Below are positions 12,511-23,878 of a stretch of DNA of 64,000 bases, piece after piece. Location of the stretch: contig CAUYUJ010003377.1 in assembly GCA_963575745.1 (NCBI GenBank), forward strand, positions 1 to 64,000, read 5' to 3'. The notes under the pieces are model-generated. The model had not been told where the DNA came from and searched no databases. It saw nothing but the letters and a program-made list of their open reading frames with translations. The translations under genes were made by a program, and so were the position numbers. The stretch comes from Prorocentrum cordatum. Taxonomy: Eukaryota > Sar > Dinophyceae > Prorocentrales > Prorocentraceae. Numbering within the stretch: position 1 is the stretch's first letter; each line of letters starts with the position of its first letter.

Positions 12511-12945
12511 AAACCACGTTCAAGGTACAAACCACGGTTTTCGGCGCCTGCGGCGGGCTTTTTTCGCATTCTTTCCAAGTGGAGAGTCCGCGACCCACCC
12601 CGTGACCAACTCGGGACCAACCCGCGACCCAAACCACGTTCAGGGTACAAACCACGTTTTTCGGCGCCTGCGGCGGGCATCTTTTGTAGTCGTTTCAGGT
12701 GGATAGCCCGCGGCCCACCCGCGACCACGTTCAGGGTACAAACCAATTTGTCGGCGCCTGCGGCGGGCATATTTTGCATTCGCTCCCGGCGGAGAACCCG
12801 CGGCCCACCCGCGACCCAAACCACGTTCAGTGTACAAACCATTTTTTTTGGCGCCTGCGGTGGGCTGCTTTTGCATTCCTTCCAGGTGGAGGTGGAGAGC
12901 CCGCGGCCCACCCGCGACCCAAACCACGTTCACTGAACAAACCAA
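12511..12945 (+). repeat. 90-120 bp tandem units with TTCGGCGCCTGCGGCGGGC
   Basis: Four units, anchored at 12541, 12661, 12751 and about 12850, plus a partial fifth. Each joins ACCCAAACCACGTTCAGGG to GGCGCCTGCGGCGGGC and to a CCGCGGCCCACCC decamer remnant. It appears to have grown from the preceding decamer array. Confidence 0.75.
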
Positions 12946-13105
12946 TGCCGCACAAGCGCGACGGCGGATTTTTGCATGCCGTCTGAGCCCGCAAGGACCT
13001 CTTCAAGCCCCGCGCATCCACACCAGCCCGCCCAGCAACTTTGCCCTGGCGAATTGCCTTGATCAGAGAAGTCGGGGAGCATAAAGTGGAAACAAGGATT
13101 GCGTT

Positions 13106-14062
13106 GCCATTATCATGGGAAAGGAGGAGGAGGCAGGAGGAGTAAACAGGGGACGAGGAGGGCGCGGAAGAAGAGAGGATGTAAGGAGAATGTGGAGAAA
13201 GAGGAGGAGGAGCAGGAGGACGAGGAGGGGGAGGAGGGGGAGGAGGGGGAGGAGGAGGACGAGGTGATGATGGACGACAATGGGAGGACGATGGTGGAGG
13301 CCGATGAGGGAGAGGACGACAATGGGAGGACGATGAGGACGAGGAGGACGAGGAAGAAGAGGAGGAGGACGAGGTGGAGGAGGAGGATGTTGATGACGAT
13401 GAGGACGAGGACGAGGAAGAGGAGGACGAGGAGGAGGAGGAGGAGGAGGAGGAGGAGGAGGAGGAGGAGGAGGAGAGCGCCATCGACAGGAAAGGTGGGG
13501 GCCACGAGGTCCGCCGGCTCGACGACGCCCGCGTCGCCCGCGCCCGCCCCCTCACTCTTATCCGCAATTGCGGGGTGCTACGTATGAGATATAAAGAGAG
13601 AGAAAGAGAGAAAGAGAGAGAGAGAGAGCGCGCCAACAGCGCCGGAGCAAAGGGGGGGTCCCCCCTTAGCTACCCCCCCCTCCCTTCCACCTCCCCTGCT
13701 GGAAACTCCCCCCCCTCCCCCCCTTTTTCGCCTCCCCCCTGAAGCTACCCCCCCCTCCCTCTTTTTCGCCACTCCGAAGCTACCCCCCCCCACTTTCCAA
13801 AAGGAGGGGGGGCTTAGCTACCCCCTCCCCTTGACCACCCTCTGCCGGAAGCTACTCCCCCCTTCCCCCCTTTGGTTCCAAAGGGGGAGGGGGTTTAGCA
13901 GCCCTCCCATCCCCCCCTTTCGGCACCTGGGAAGCTACCCACCCCCTCCCCCCCTTACGAAAGGGGAGGGGAGCTCCCCTCCCCTTCCCCCCTTTCCAAA
14001 AGGGGAGGGGCGGCTTAGCTACCACCCCCCTCCCTTGAACTCCCCCTGCCGGACGATCCTCC
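13106..14062 (+). repeat. GAG tract, GA tract and G/C-run modules
   Basis: (GAG)n lies at 13106-13485, (GA)n at 13588-13628, then G/C homopolymer modules joined by GAAGCTACC (13650-14060). No gene. Confidence 0.75.
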
Positions 14063-14063
14063 C

Positions 14064-14249
14064 CCGTCGCCGTCGTCGGTGCCGTCGCCGTCGCTCGACG
14101 TCTTCGTACGACGCCGTCGTCGTCCTCGTCGTCGTCGTCGCTGTCATTGTCGCCGTCTTCGTATGACCCCGTCGTAGTCGTCACGACGAAGATGAGGTCA
14201 TACGAAGACGGCGACGGACGACGGACGACGCACGACCGACGAACGACGA

Positions 14250-14326
<77 letters not shown>

Positions 14327-14328
14327 CC
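14064..14328. repeat. Triplet palindrome: (GTC)n arm, hairpin centre, (GAC)n arm
   Basis: A perfect 20-bp inverted repeat (14149-14168 with 14196-14215, GTCGCCGTCTTCGTATGACC) sits where GTC triplets turn into GAC triplets. The whole 265-bp block could fold into one long hairpin. Confidence 0.75.
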
Positions 14329-14329
14329 G

Positions 14330-16670
14330 GGGTCAGAGGAAACGAGACCACGACCCAGGGGCTGCGAAAACGAGACCCCGGCCCAGGGGCTGAGAAAACG
14401 AGGAAACGAAGCAGGGTCCGAGACCACGGCCCAGGGGCCGAGAAAACGAGAAAACAAACCAGGGTCAGAAAAAAAACGAACAAGGGAAACGAGAAGACAA
14501 ACCAGGGTCAGAAAAAAACGAACAAGGGTCCAAGAAAACGAAACCACGACCCAGGGGCACAGAAAACGCGAAAACGAACCAGGGTCCGAGAAAACGAGAT
14601 CACGACCCAGGAGACGACAAAACGAGACAACGAGAAAACAAACCAATGCCCGAGAAAGCGAGAACACGACCCAAGGGCCGAGGAAACGAGAACACAAGAG
14701 AACGAACCAGGGCTCGAGACAACGAAACAAAGACCCAAAAGCCGAGAAAACGAGAAAACGAGACAATGAACGAGGGTCCGAGAAAACGGGATGACGATCC
14801 AGGGGCCGAGAAAACGAGAAAACGAGAAAACGAAACAAGGTCAGAGCAAACGAGACCACGACCCAGTGGCCGAGAAAACGCGAATATCGGTCCGAGAAAA
14901 ACGAGACCACGACCCAGGGGCCGAGAAAACAAGAAAACGAGAAACCGAACCAGGGTCCGAGAAAACGGGACCACGATCCAGGGGCTGAGAAAACGAGAAA
15001 ACGAGAAAACAAAGACAACGTCCAAAGAAACGAAACCACGACCCAGGGGCCGAGAAAACAAGAAACCGAGAAAACTAACAAGAGACCGATAAAACTGGAC
15101 CACGACCCAGGGGCCGAGAAAACAAGAAACGAGAACACGAACCAGGGTCCGAGAAAACGAAACCACGACCCAGGGGCCGGGAACACGACAAAACGAGAAA
15201 ACGATCCAGGGTCAGAGAAAACATAACCACGATCTAGGGGCAGAAAAAAAACGAGAAATCGAGAAAACAAATCAGGGCCAAAACGAGACCACGACCCAGG
15301 GGCCGAGAACACCGGAAAACGAGACGGGGTCCGAGAAAACGAGACCACGACCAAGGGGCACAGAAAACGCGAAAACGAGAAAACTAACCAAGGTCCGATA
15401 AAACGAAACTACGAACCAGGGGCCGAGAAAACAAGACAACGAAAAAACAAACCAGGGTCCGAGAAAACAAGACTACGACCCAGGGGACGATAAAACAAGA
15501 GAACAAGAGAGCGAATCATGGTCAGAGAAAACGAGGCCACGTTCCAGTGGCCGAGAAAACAAGAAAAGCAGACAACGAACCAACGCCGGAGAAAACGAGA
15601 CAAAAACCCAGGGGCAAAGAAAACGAGAAAACGAACCGGGGCCCGAAAAACCGAGACCACGACCCAGGGGCTGAGAAAACCAGAAAACGTGAAACGAACC
15701 ATGGTCCGAGAAAACGAGACTACGACCAAGGGACCGAGAAAACCATAAAACGAGAAAACAAACCAGCGTCCGAGAAAAGGAGACCACGACCCAGGGGCCG
15801 AGAAAACGAGAGAACGAACCAGGGTCCGAGACAACGGGACCACGATCCAGGGGCCGAGAAACGGAGAAAACGAGAAACCGAACCAGGGTCCGAGAAAACG
15901 GGACCACGATCCAGGGGCCGAGAAAACAAAAAACTAACCAGGGTCAGAGAAAACGAGACCGCGACCCAGGGGCCGAGAAAACAAGAAAGCGAGACCACGA
16001 ACCAAAGCCCAAGAAAACAACACAAAGACCCAGAAGCCGAGAAGACGAGACAACGAACCAGGGTCCGAGAAAACGAGACCACGACCCAGGGGCCGAGAAC
16101 ACGAGAAAACGAGAAAACAAACCAAAGCCCGAGCAAACGAAACCACGACCCAAGGGCACAGAAAACGCGAAAACGAACCAGAGCCCGAGAAAACACGACC
16201 ACGACCCAGGGGTCGAGAAAACGAGACAACGAGAAAACAAACCAACGCCCGAGAAAACGAAACCACGACCCAGGAGACGACAAAACGAGACAACGAGAAA
16301 ACAAACCAAGGCCCGAGACAGCGAGAACACGACCCAAGGGCAGAGAAAACGAGAAAACAAGAGAACGAACCAAGGGTCGAGACAACGAAACACAAACCCA
16401 GAAGACGAGAAAACGAGAAAACGAGACAATGAACCATGGTCCGAGAAAACGAGACCACGACCCAGGGGCCGAGAAAACGAGAAAACGAACCAGAGTCAGA
16501 GAAAACAGGATCGCGACCCAGGGGCCGAAACACACAAGAAAACAAACAAGCGAACCAGGAGCCGAGAAAACGAGAAAACGATAACAAGGAATCAAGGCTC
16601 GAGAAAACGAGACTCGGACAAGGGGCCGAGAAAATAAGAAAACAAGAAACGAACCACGGGGCGACGTTAT
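14330..16670 (+). repeat. 2.3-kb purine-rich minisatellite
   Basis: Composite units of about 55-60 bp made of two related halves, ACCACGACCCAGGGGCCGAG and AACCAGGGTCCGAGAAAACG, with variable GAGAAAACGA insertions. Long frames on both strands (for example a 500-codon minus frame with repeated GPWVVVSF) are repeat artefacts. Confidence 0.9.
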
Positions 16671-17119
16671 TCTCCAATGCGTTCTCTAGCGCTGCGGTGC
16701 GCACCTGTCTGCAGGGATTCAGCCGTTTTGCCATTACCCCGGCAGGGAGGGAGAAGGGGGCAGCTTCGGAATCCCCCCCCCCTTTACAAAGGAGGGTGGA
16801 GGGGGGTAGCTTGAAGCCGCCCCTCCCCTGTGTCCAGACCAAAAAAGGAAGAAGGGGTGGGGGTAGCTTCCGAAGCCCCTCCCTGTTGAAAGGGAAGCCT
16901 GGGCTCACCTCCTGCTCTGGAACAGTGAGGGACGGGGGGGGATAGCTTCGAAGCCCCCCCCCCTTTAGCCAGGGCCCCCTAGCTTACAAACCCATACAAA
17001 AGGGAGGGGGGTGGGGTAGCTTCGGAAGCTCCCCCCCCCCTTTGGAAGGGAGGGGGGGGTAGCTTGAAGCTGGGGCCCCCCTTTCCTTATTCCCGGCACT
17101 GCGGGTGCGCCCTTTCATA

Positions 17120-17191
<72 letters not shown>

Positions 17192-17200
17192 CACAATACA
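16671..17200. repeat. G-run modules and TA tract
   Basis: About 70 bp of unique DNA is followed by G/C-run modules joined by GGTAGCTTCGGAAGC (16740-17090), in the opposite orientation to those at 13.7-14.0 kb, then (TA)n at 17117-17194. Confidence 0.7.
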
Positions 17201-19660
17201 GATGTATTCTCGAGCCCATCCGACGCACAGAAAAACTATACGCCAGTGCTCGGTCGAGAGGGCGCGGAGCGGGAGGGGAAGGACTGGGCGTCGCTCAATG
17301 GGGGGGCCACACACTTGGGGAGGGAAGAAAGGTGCACTGCTCGGGCCCTGAAGGACCCCTTTTGGGCCCCAGCGGACCCCTTTGGGGGCCCCTATGGCCC
17401 CTTTCTCTGCAGACCTCGCTGCCCCCAACTCATCGCCCCCCCCCATGAAGGGAAGCCTAGAAGGAGGAGGCGCTCCTGTTCCCGGGCAAGGAGGCAAGCA
17501 AGACGGCAGAAAGGACCGCAACGCGGCGCCTGAAGCCGACGCCGAGAGCCCGTCCAGCGAGGCAAACCCAAAGTCTGGCCCCCGAGAACCGGACAGGAGG
17601 AGAAGGAGGAGGGGGAGAGGCAACGAAGCTGCGTGCTCGAGCATGAACTCCGATCAACGTCAACAAAAAGAGGCACCGAAGATCGACATTTCAGAGACGA
17701 GGAGAGAAGGGTCCCACGCAACAAGACACGGTGACCGTAACGCCGCGGCTTACGCGGGCCGCCAACGCGGCACGCCGAATCGGAAACGACGGCGCTCACG
17801 CGCGAACTTACGCGGACAGCTTACGCGCGAACGTTGGCGAAGACGACCCCGTTCCGTTGCGTCGCTCGTTGGGGCACCTCTTGATCATCTCGGGGCCTTC
17901 AGAGTCCAGAGACCCCCACCCCCGCTGGGAGCTCCGAGAGGCCCCCCCGCAGTGGAGCTCCAGAACCCTCGAGAGACCGCGCCAAACCCAATCACCTGGT
18001 GGTTTTCCACTCTTCGGATTCAGGTTCAGCGTCCGTCTGAGAGTGGCCCTGAGCGGCACCGACCGTCGGTGCATGGTTTTCGAGGGGCGCAGGGAGGAGC
18101 CAAACACAAGCGCGCAAGCCGAGGCTGTCGCATCGCACAATATTACTATTTGGGGACCTGAGTAGGCCAGCATCAGGTCACTCCAGCAATAGGGTCACTA
18201 TTACATATGGCCTAGTCCAGCTACTCGGGATGAAGAACCAGCCCTGTGGAAGCGTTCGAAGAGCACTAGGGGCGAGCGACTGGAACAACGACAAGTCCTC
18301 GAAAGCCAGCGGAGGAAAAGGAGGGACGAGAGAGGACGACGAGGGCACCAGCAGATTCGAGGAAGTCTCAGGGGAATAGAGAGGGCTGGTTTTGGGAGGC
18401 AGCAGACAGACAGAAAGACTGACCGACAGACAGGCAAGCCCGCATTCCAAGGATGGTCAAAAAGAGTCGCTACTCACCTTCCGGGGGGGCATGAACATAA
18501 CACCAGGACATCTAAATTTGAGCTCCAGACGTGGCTTCAATCAGTCCAGATGGCCGATGTCGGACACAGTGCGCCCAGATCTGTCGACGCCTCGCTTTTA
18601 CTTCCGCCGCCTTCCCCTGGCCTCCCGTCGGTGGAGCCGCCACCGTTGTACTTCCTTCTGTTTTGCGCTCGCTACTCCCTCTTGTCGCTGGAGATTGCCC
18701 CCCCCCGTTGTACTTCCGCCGGCCTCCGCCGAGGGCGAGGCGGCGCTGCAGGCGAGGCCCTTCCTGGAATGCACCGAGTTGGTCTCTGATGTGGTGGAGG
18801 CGCGGATGCCTTCCAGATAGGGCCGGAGCAGAGGGTGTCGGCGGATCGCCCCTCATCGCCGACACACCAGCGACGTCGAGACGGAGAAAAGCCGACTCCG
18901 GATCGCGCCGCATCACCAATGCATCGGAGATGCGGCGCCATCCTCCGACGCCCTCGTCTCTGGCCTCACGTGGGAGGCCCAGAAGGGAGTCCCTAGCCCA
19001 ACAAGGCGTCCCCAAGGATATTCCAGGAGGCCCAGGCAGCGTCTTGAGCACCCGATCGCGAGGCCCTGATGGCCCCAGAGGGTCCAGCACGGGGCGAAAA
19101 GCTGGGGACACCTTGGGGCCAGGGGGCGCCTTGGGCGACCTCCGCAACGTGGAGAAAGGCAGCTCTTCTGTGGCCCCAGTTAACTCGGGGGACTTGAACC
19201 CAGAGCCCTCTTGGCGGTATGGGCCATGGGAGGAGACGCTGCAACAAGCGACAGCCCGCCACGACGAGAAAAGCAGAAAGTAAGTCTGGCGACGCCTTCG
19301 GACGCCTCGTCGCGAGGCGCTCGAGGCCGAACCCTGGACCTTTTTCGGCCTCTCCCGCCGCAAAAGCTCTCGGGGCCCGGGTGCCACTGCGTGGTCCGCG
19401 GCGAAGGGAGGCGGCGGAGGAGGCCTCCTCAGAGAAGAGAGGCCGCCCACCTCGCCGTCTCCTGGTGCTTACTTGCTCTACCTCTCTCTCTCTCTCTCTC
19501 TCTCCTATGCCTTGGCCTGCCGGACTCTTTCGCAGCGGGCCGGCCCTTCACTGCCAAGGCTATGGGGTCAGGGGCCGCCGACATGCACTGCTGGCGCCCC
19601 GCTGCGCGAGGCGCAGAATCTCTGAGATCCGGCGGCTCCAAAGGATGCCTCGGGCGCCGC
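17200..19660. other. Spacer with dispersed repeats, no firm gene
   Basis: The 17430-17850 stretch has a plus-strand, highly charged open frame (RRRRRRGRGNEA) without convincing codon bias. CTTACGCG words recur here and near 9950. Inverted CTTCCGCC-type words are at 18600-18730. A tRNA-like B-box is near 19180. None supports a gene. Confidence 0.35.
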
Positions 19661-19855
19661 GGCCTCCCCAGCGCGTGCCGGAACGCTCCGAGAGCGCTCC
19701 AGAATGTTCTGGAACGGACTTTTGTCCTCGTCCTGGCCCTGCCCCAGGAGAGGAGGAGCGCCCCCGCCTGGCAGAGCACACAGCCCAGAACGGGAGTGGG
19801 CCCTGGGCCCCCGCGACCCAGGAGGAGCGAGGGGGTCGTTGCGCCGGCGCCGGAC

Positions 19856-19951
19856 GGACGAGAGCTGGGCCGCCTGCTCGGGCAGCACGTCCGCGACCAC
19901 GTCGTCCACGCTGTCCAGCTTGGCGAAGGCGACCACGGTCGACGCGACATC
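19856..19951 (-). CDS. Predicted internal exon, helical-repeat protein
   Basis: A C-rich tract ends in GAAG|GAT and a GT donor follows TCGTCC. The exon is 96 nt and encodes DVASTVVAFAKLDSVDDVVA then DVLPEQAAQLSS. The 'DVAsTVvAFAKL' core is typical of heptatricopeptide/FASTK-like repeats. GC3 is 100%; the antisense frame has lower bias. Confidence 0.62.
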
Positions 19952-19975
19952 CTTCGGGGGGGGGGCCAGACCCCC

Positions 19976-20150
19976 TCGGGCAATAAACAAAATCATGACG
20001 GTTTTTTTTTGTTATTTTCGGACTCTGGGCGCCCTTGTCGGCTTTCGGGACCGTCAAAAATCGACTCGGGGTGAAAAACCGGTCCAGGGGAATGGGTCGA
20101 GACCTCCAGGGGTCGACGTAATGAACAAATCATGACGTCGGGGCTCTGGG
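19976..20150 (-). repeat. SINE-like dispersed repeat, good copy
   Basis: Well-preserved member of a family of about 150-175 bp. On its forward strand it runs GACGTCATGATTTTTTCA, CGTCGACCCCTGGAGGTC, CCTGGACCGGTTTTTCATC, TTTTTTGACGGTCCCGAGG, AGGCCGAAAATAG and ends CGTCGTGATTTTTTCATTG. The two ends carry related motifs in direct, not inverted, orientation. Confidence 0.6.
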
Positions 20151-20173
20151 CAGTCAGCGCAAGTCCTTCTCTG

Positions 20174-20362
20174 CCTCCTCCTCCTCCTCCTCCTCCTCCT
20201 CCTCCTCCTGCTCCCCCTCCTCCTCCTCCTCCTCCTCCTCCTCCTCCTCCGCCTTCTCCTCCTCCTCCTCCTCCTCCTCTTCGTCCTCCTCCTCCTCCTC
20301 GTCCTCCACCTCCTTCCCCCCTACAATTTATGGTGGTGGTGGTGGAAAACAAGCCCGTCAGG
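20174..20362. repeat. (CTC)n tract with TATGGTGGTGGTGG arm
   Basis: CTC triplets (20174-20328) end at TATGGTGGTGGTGGTGG followed by AAAACAAGCCCGTCA. This is the same arm that brackets the CTC tract at 30.5-30.8 kb, here on one side only. Confidence 0.65.
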
Positions 20363-20559
20363 CCAGGCTCAGAGGTGCTCGCGCCGCGGCAGAAGCATGG
20401 GGGGAGGTCTCTGGTCGTCTGCGGCGGGAGGCCCTCGCAAGGCCCTTTGGGCCGTCAAGAGGCCAATACTCGGGGCGAACTGCCGGCCCTGGGGAAGGGG
20501 CGGGGACTTCCGAGGGCACCGCATCGGCAAAATCAGGGCGTCGCATGTCTGGGGACCCA

Positions 20560-20735
20560 GACATGATCGGGTCGCAGAAAAATCAGAACGAAAGTGTTTC
20601 CCTATTTTCGGCCTCTGGGGGTCCTTGCCGGCCCTCGGACCGTCAAAAAACGACTCAGGATGAAAAACTGGTCCAGGGGAATGGGTCGAGACCTCCATGG
20701 GTCGACGTACTGAAAAAATCATGACGTCGCGTGTC
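20560..20735 (-). repeat. SINE-like dispersed repeat, good copy
   Basis: Same family and orientation as the copy 600 bp upstream. It contains CCGTCAAAAAACGACTCAGG and AATGGGTCGAGACCTCCATG. Confidence 0.6.
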
Positions 20736-20739
20736 TGGG

Positions 20740-21560
20740 GAGGCGTCCATGGCCAAGACCAGGGCTCCAGCACATCGAAAACATCAAGACGGAGCCCTGG
20801 GGACCGTCTTCGTACCACAGGGCCGTCGAACCATGTTGGATAGAAAGACAAGCTGGCCATGAAAAGGGTCGAGACGTCCCAGGACCCCCGCTTGCATCGA
20901 AAAAGCACGATCGACATAGGATGTCTGGGCAGGCGTCCCAGGTGTTTCCCTGTCTGCCTAGAGGGCTCGAGAGCACCACTCTCGAGGCCCAGTGGGCCCC
21001 AAGGCTCAGGAATGGCACGGGAAGCTGAGGACACCACTTTGGCCAAGGACACCTTTGGCCCCCACCCCCCCTGGGTCCTTCGCGTTGAAGTCGCGGTGCC
21101 GGAACCTGCGCCCAGGGCCGCGCCAAGGGTCAGCACCAACCCCCGCCGCCGCTGATGCCCCCTTCCTCCCTCACGCTCGCTACGGTCAGGGACTTTTGGA
21201 TAGCGTGTCGCGGTGGCGGCCCCTGAAGCACGCTACGCCTTGCAGGCGGATAGCGCGCCGCGCTCCGCTCCGCGGGGCGGGAGGCTTGGAAAAGCTCAGG
21301 ACGTGGGCGCTGGGGGGCCGGGATGTGGATAGCGTGTCGCGCCGAAGCGCGGTAGGCCAGAACCGGCGGAGCGTCACGCCAAGAAGCCGAAATTCCTGAC
21401 CTCATCGGAGATGGACAGGACTACCTCTAGCAAAACACCCTTTTGCCCCCGGAAAAACCTGGGACCAGACCCGGCGGCGGGCACAGGCCCGTAACACCCT
21501 CTCGAGAATCGAGGAAGGGCAACTCGCCAATCGACCTTGCAGGGTGGGGGAGCTGTCAAC
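20740..21560. other. Spacer with dispersed repeat
   Basis: 21190-21390 carries a repeat (GATAGCGTGTCGCGCCGAAG, GGCCAGAACCGGCGG) that recurs near 43430-43480 and 49240-49290. The rest shows no gene. Confidence 0.4.
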
Positions 21561-21661
21561 CTTCGACGCTATCTGCCGCCTCTGCCCCGCTCATTCTCGC
21601 CCCGCCCTCGCCCTGCCTCCTCTTCAGGGGCCGCGTCCTCGCCGAGTGCCCCCGCCCCCAC

Positions 21662-21763
21662 CCGCGGGGAGCCGCACGGCTTGCGCGAGGTCGGTGATGA
21701 AGGGCTGCAGGATGGGCATCTGCAGCTGGACCAGCAGCGGCCACACCTCGGGGGGGGCGGCGC
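21662..21763 (-). CDS. Predicted internal exon, helical-repeat protein
   Basis: The acceptor is CCTCAG|GC with the two-base split-codon phase, and a GT donor follows GCGG. It encodes EVWPLLVQLQMPILQPFITD and then LAQAVRL, two hydrophobic helices. Third positions are almost all G or C. Confidence 0.52.
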
Positions 21764-21868
21764 CTGAGGTCGCCGTCGTCCTCATCGTCGACGTCGGCCT
21801 CATCGGCGTCGTCCTCATGATCGTCGACCTCGACGTCGTTGTCGTCGTCGCAGCCCTTCGGGGGAGGA

Positions 21869-22810
21869 CGAGGAAGAGGGAGGAGGAGGAGGAGGAGGAG
21901 GAGGAGGAGGAGGAGGAGGAGGAGGAGGAGGAGGAAGAGGAGGAGAAGGAAGAGGAGGAGGAGGAGGAGGAGGAGGAGGAGGAGGAGGAGGAGGAGGAGG
22001 CGGCACAACAATATGTTTTCCGCACTCTGGACACTGATGGACGACAATGTTTGCCAGGCCGTGACTGCTAGCTTACCTGAGCGGTCGGAGGTCTCCGTGA
22101 GCACCGACTGCCCCACATGTGAGGGCAGTCGCTCGGGAGTCGAGGGGGAGGCGAGATGAGGAGGACGACGGCCATAGGGGAGAGCATCGAGGGTCGAGGA
22201 TCGATGTTCGAAGACCTGGGGCTTCGCTGAGCTTGGGGCTCTGGTGAGCATCGGGGGGGGGCCTCGTCGCCACGGCTGAACGCCAGGGGAGATGAGGGTG
22301 AGGGGAAAGATAGGAGGGGGGAAGCTTTGGGGGATGTTTGGGCGCTCTCGAGGGGGAGGGATTGGTGAGGAGTGAGACTCAAGGAGCCAAGAAATCCTAA
22401 AACACCAAATTATGGGGGGGACCTATGCTTTGTTACCCACGGGTTTTCGACTAAGGGTGGTCCACACCTGGGTACCCCCAACATATTTTGGTCCGGTTTG
22501 GGCGTCCCGCTCCCAAGGCACGGTCGAGGTGATGTGTGGGGTTGGCTGGGGACTTGTGAAGCCGAGGCGAGCTTCCCCACGCCGCAGGAGCCTGGCGAAA
22601 CGGTTGAACTGACACTTTTCGGGAGCTTCCGTTTCGCATGGGGGATCGGGAGAGAGGGCCAGGATCACCGCAAGAAGATCTGGCACGCCACCAGAGTTCA
22701 CGTCGTCCTCGTCGTCGACGTCGTCGTCGTCCTCCTCCTTCTCCTCTTCCTCCTCCTCCTCCTCCTCCTCCTCCTCCTCCTCCTCCTCCTCCTCCTCCTC
22801 CTCCTCCTGC
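21869..22810. repeat. GAG tract, spacer and CTC tract
   Basis: (GAG)n lies at 21869-22003 and (CTC)n at 22723-22810. The 22010-22700 spacer is mixed sequence with no gene that I can support. Confidence 0.6.
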
Positions 22811-23039
22811 CCTCTGCCCTCATCATCCATCTTGTTTCTCCACCACCTCATTCGAACTGCTCATGTTCGAGACAGCGCGTTTCATGGGCTCTTGCCTTAG
22901 GAACATTCGGCGGCGCGTTTCGAACAGGGGGTGGGGCCCCACCCAAACATTCGGCGCCGTCGATCAGAACCAGGGGGGCTCTCCACCCTGCTAACCCCTC
23001 CCCCCCTTCCCCAAACCCCCCACCCCCCTTGGCGCAGGC

Positions 23040-23185
23040 GTCGGCGGCACTGGCGGCGGCCAGCAGCGCCGACGGCGGGGACGCAGCGAAGATGACCAGA
23101 GAGGCACCCCCCCCGAGCCGGCGCCAGCGCCAGCGCTGGCGGCGGCCAGCAGCGCCGACGGCGGGGACGCAGCGAGGATGACCAT
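23040..23185 (+). repeat. Direct duplication of a GCC-rich 50-mer
   Basis: CTGGCGGCGGCCAGCAGCGC to GCAGCGAAGATGACCA occurs twice, about 75 bp apart. Both strands have coding-like frames (SALLAAASAADACAKG on minus); strand and coding status are undecided. A related GCC-rich doublet is at 26120-26240. Confidence 0.4.
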
Positions 23186-23254
23186 AGAGGGCCCAGAGGG
23201 GAAACACAAATCGCCATATCGAGCCCTCGCCCCACAAAAAATACCGAGAGGCCC

Positions 23255-23367
23255 TTAGGAAGGTCCAGCAGGCTTCACGAACGCTCCTCAGACGCCCCCG
23301 AGACCCCTCTGACGAGACCTTAAGAGACATCCATTAGAACCCTGACCCAAAGCCAAAACACGGTGGC
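23255..23367 (+). repeat. Left copy of a 110-bp direct repeat flanking the ACC block
   Basis: Contains AGGCTTCACGAACGCTC and CTGACCCAAAGCCAAAACAC. A diverged copy is at 25936-26062, on the other side of the ACC/AT-rich block. Confidence 0.6.
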
Positions 23368-23389
23368 GGGAAGACCCGAAGGCCACACC

Positions 23390-23836
23390 ACCACCACAAA
23401 CAACCTCGCAACCACCACACCACCACCACAACCACCAGCGCCACCACCACAACCACCAAAACCCACCACCACCACAACCACCACCATCATCACAAACCAC
23501 TGCACCACCACCACCACCCACAACGCCACCACCAACACCAGCACCGCAACCCACAACAACCCACAACAATCACCACCACCACCGCCACCAACACTACCAC
23601 CAGCACCACCACCAAAACCACAACCCACCACCACCACCAAACCACCACACCACCACCGCCACCACCACCAAAACCACAACCCACCACCACCACAACTAGC
23701 ACCACCACAACCAGAAACCACCACACCAACACCACCACCACAACCACCACCACTACCACAACCTGCCACCACGACCACCACAATTACCACCACCACCACC
23801 AACCACCACAACACCACCACCACCACCACCACCACC

Positions 23837-23868
<32 letters not shown>

Positions 23869-23878
23869 CAACAATTAC
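23390..23878 (+). repeat. (ACC)n tract ending in (AAC)n
   Basis: Imperfect ACC triplets with CAA interruptions become pure AAC at the border of the AT-rich element copy B. Confidence 0.9.

Noticed and set aside
13852-15354. 500-codon minus ORF with repeated GPWVVVSF, and the 345-codon plus ORF at 15547-16584
   Set aside because: Direct translations of the 55-60 bp minisatellite; both strands are equally open.
17087-17644. Minus ORF starting with a signal-peptide-like Leu run
   Set aside because: The Leu run is a CTC triplet patch and the rest is G/C-run repeat.
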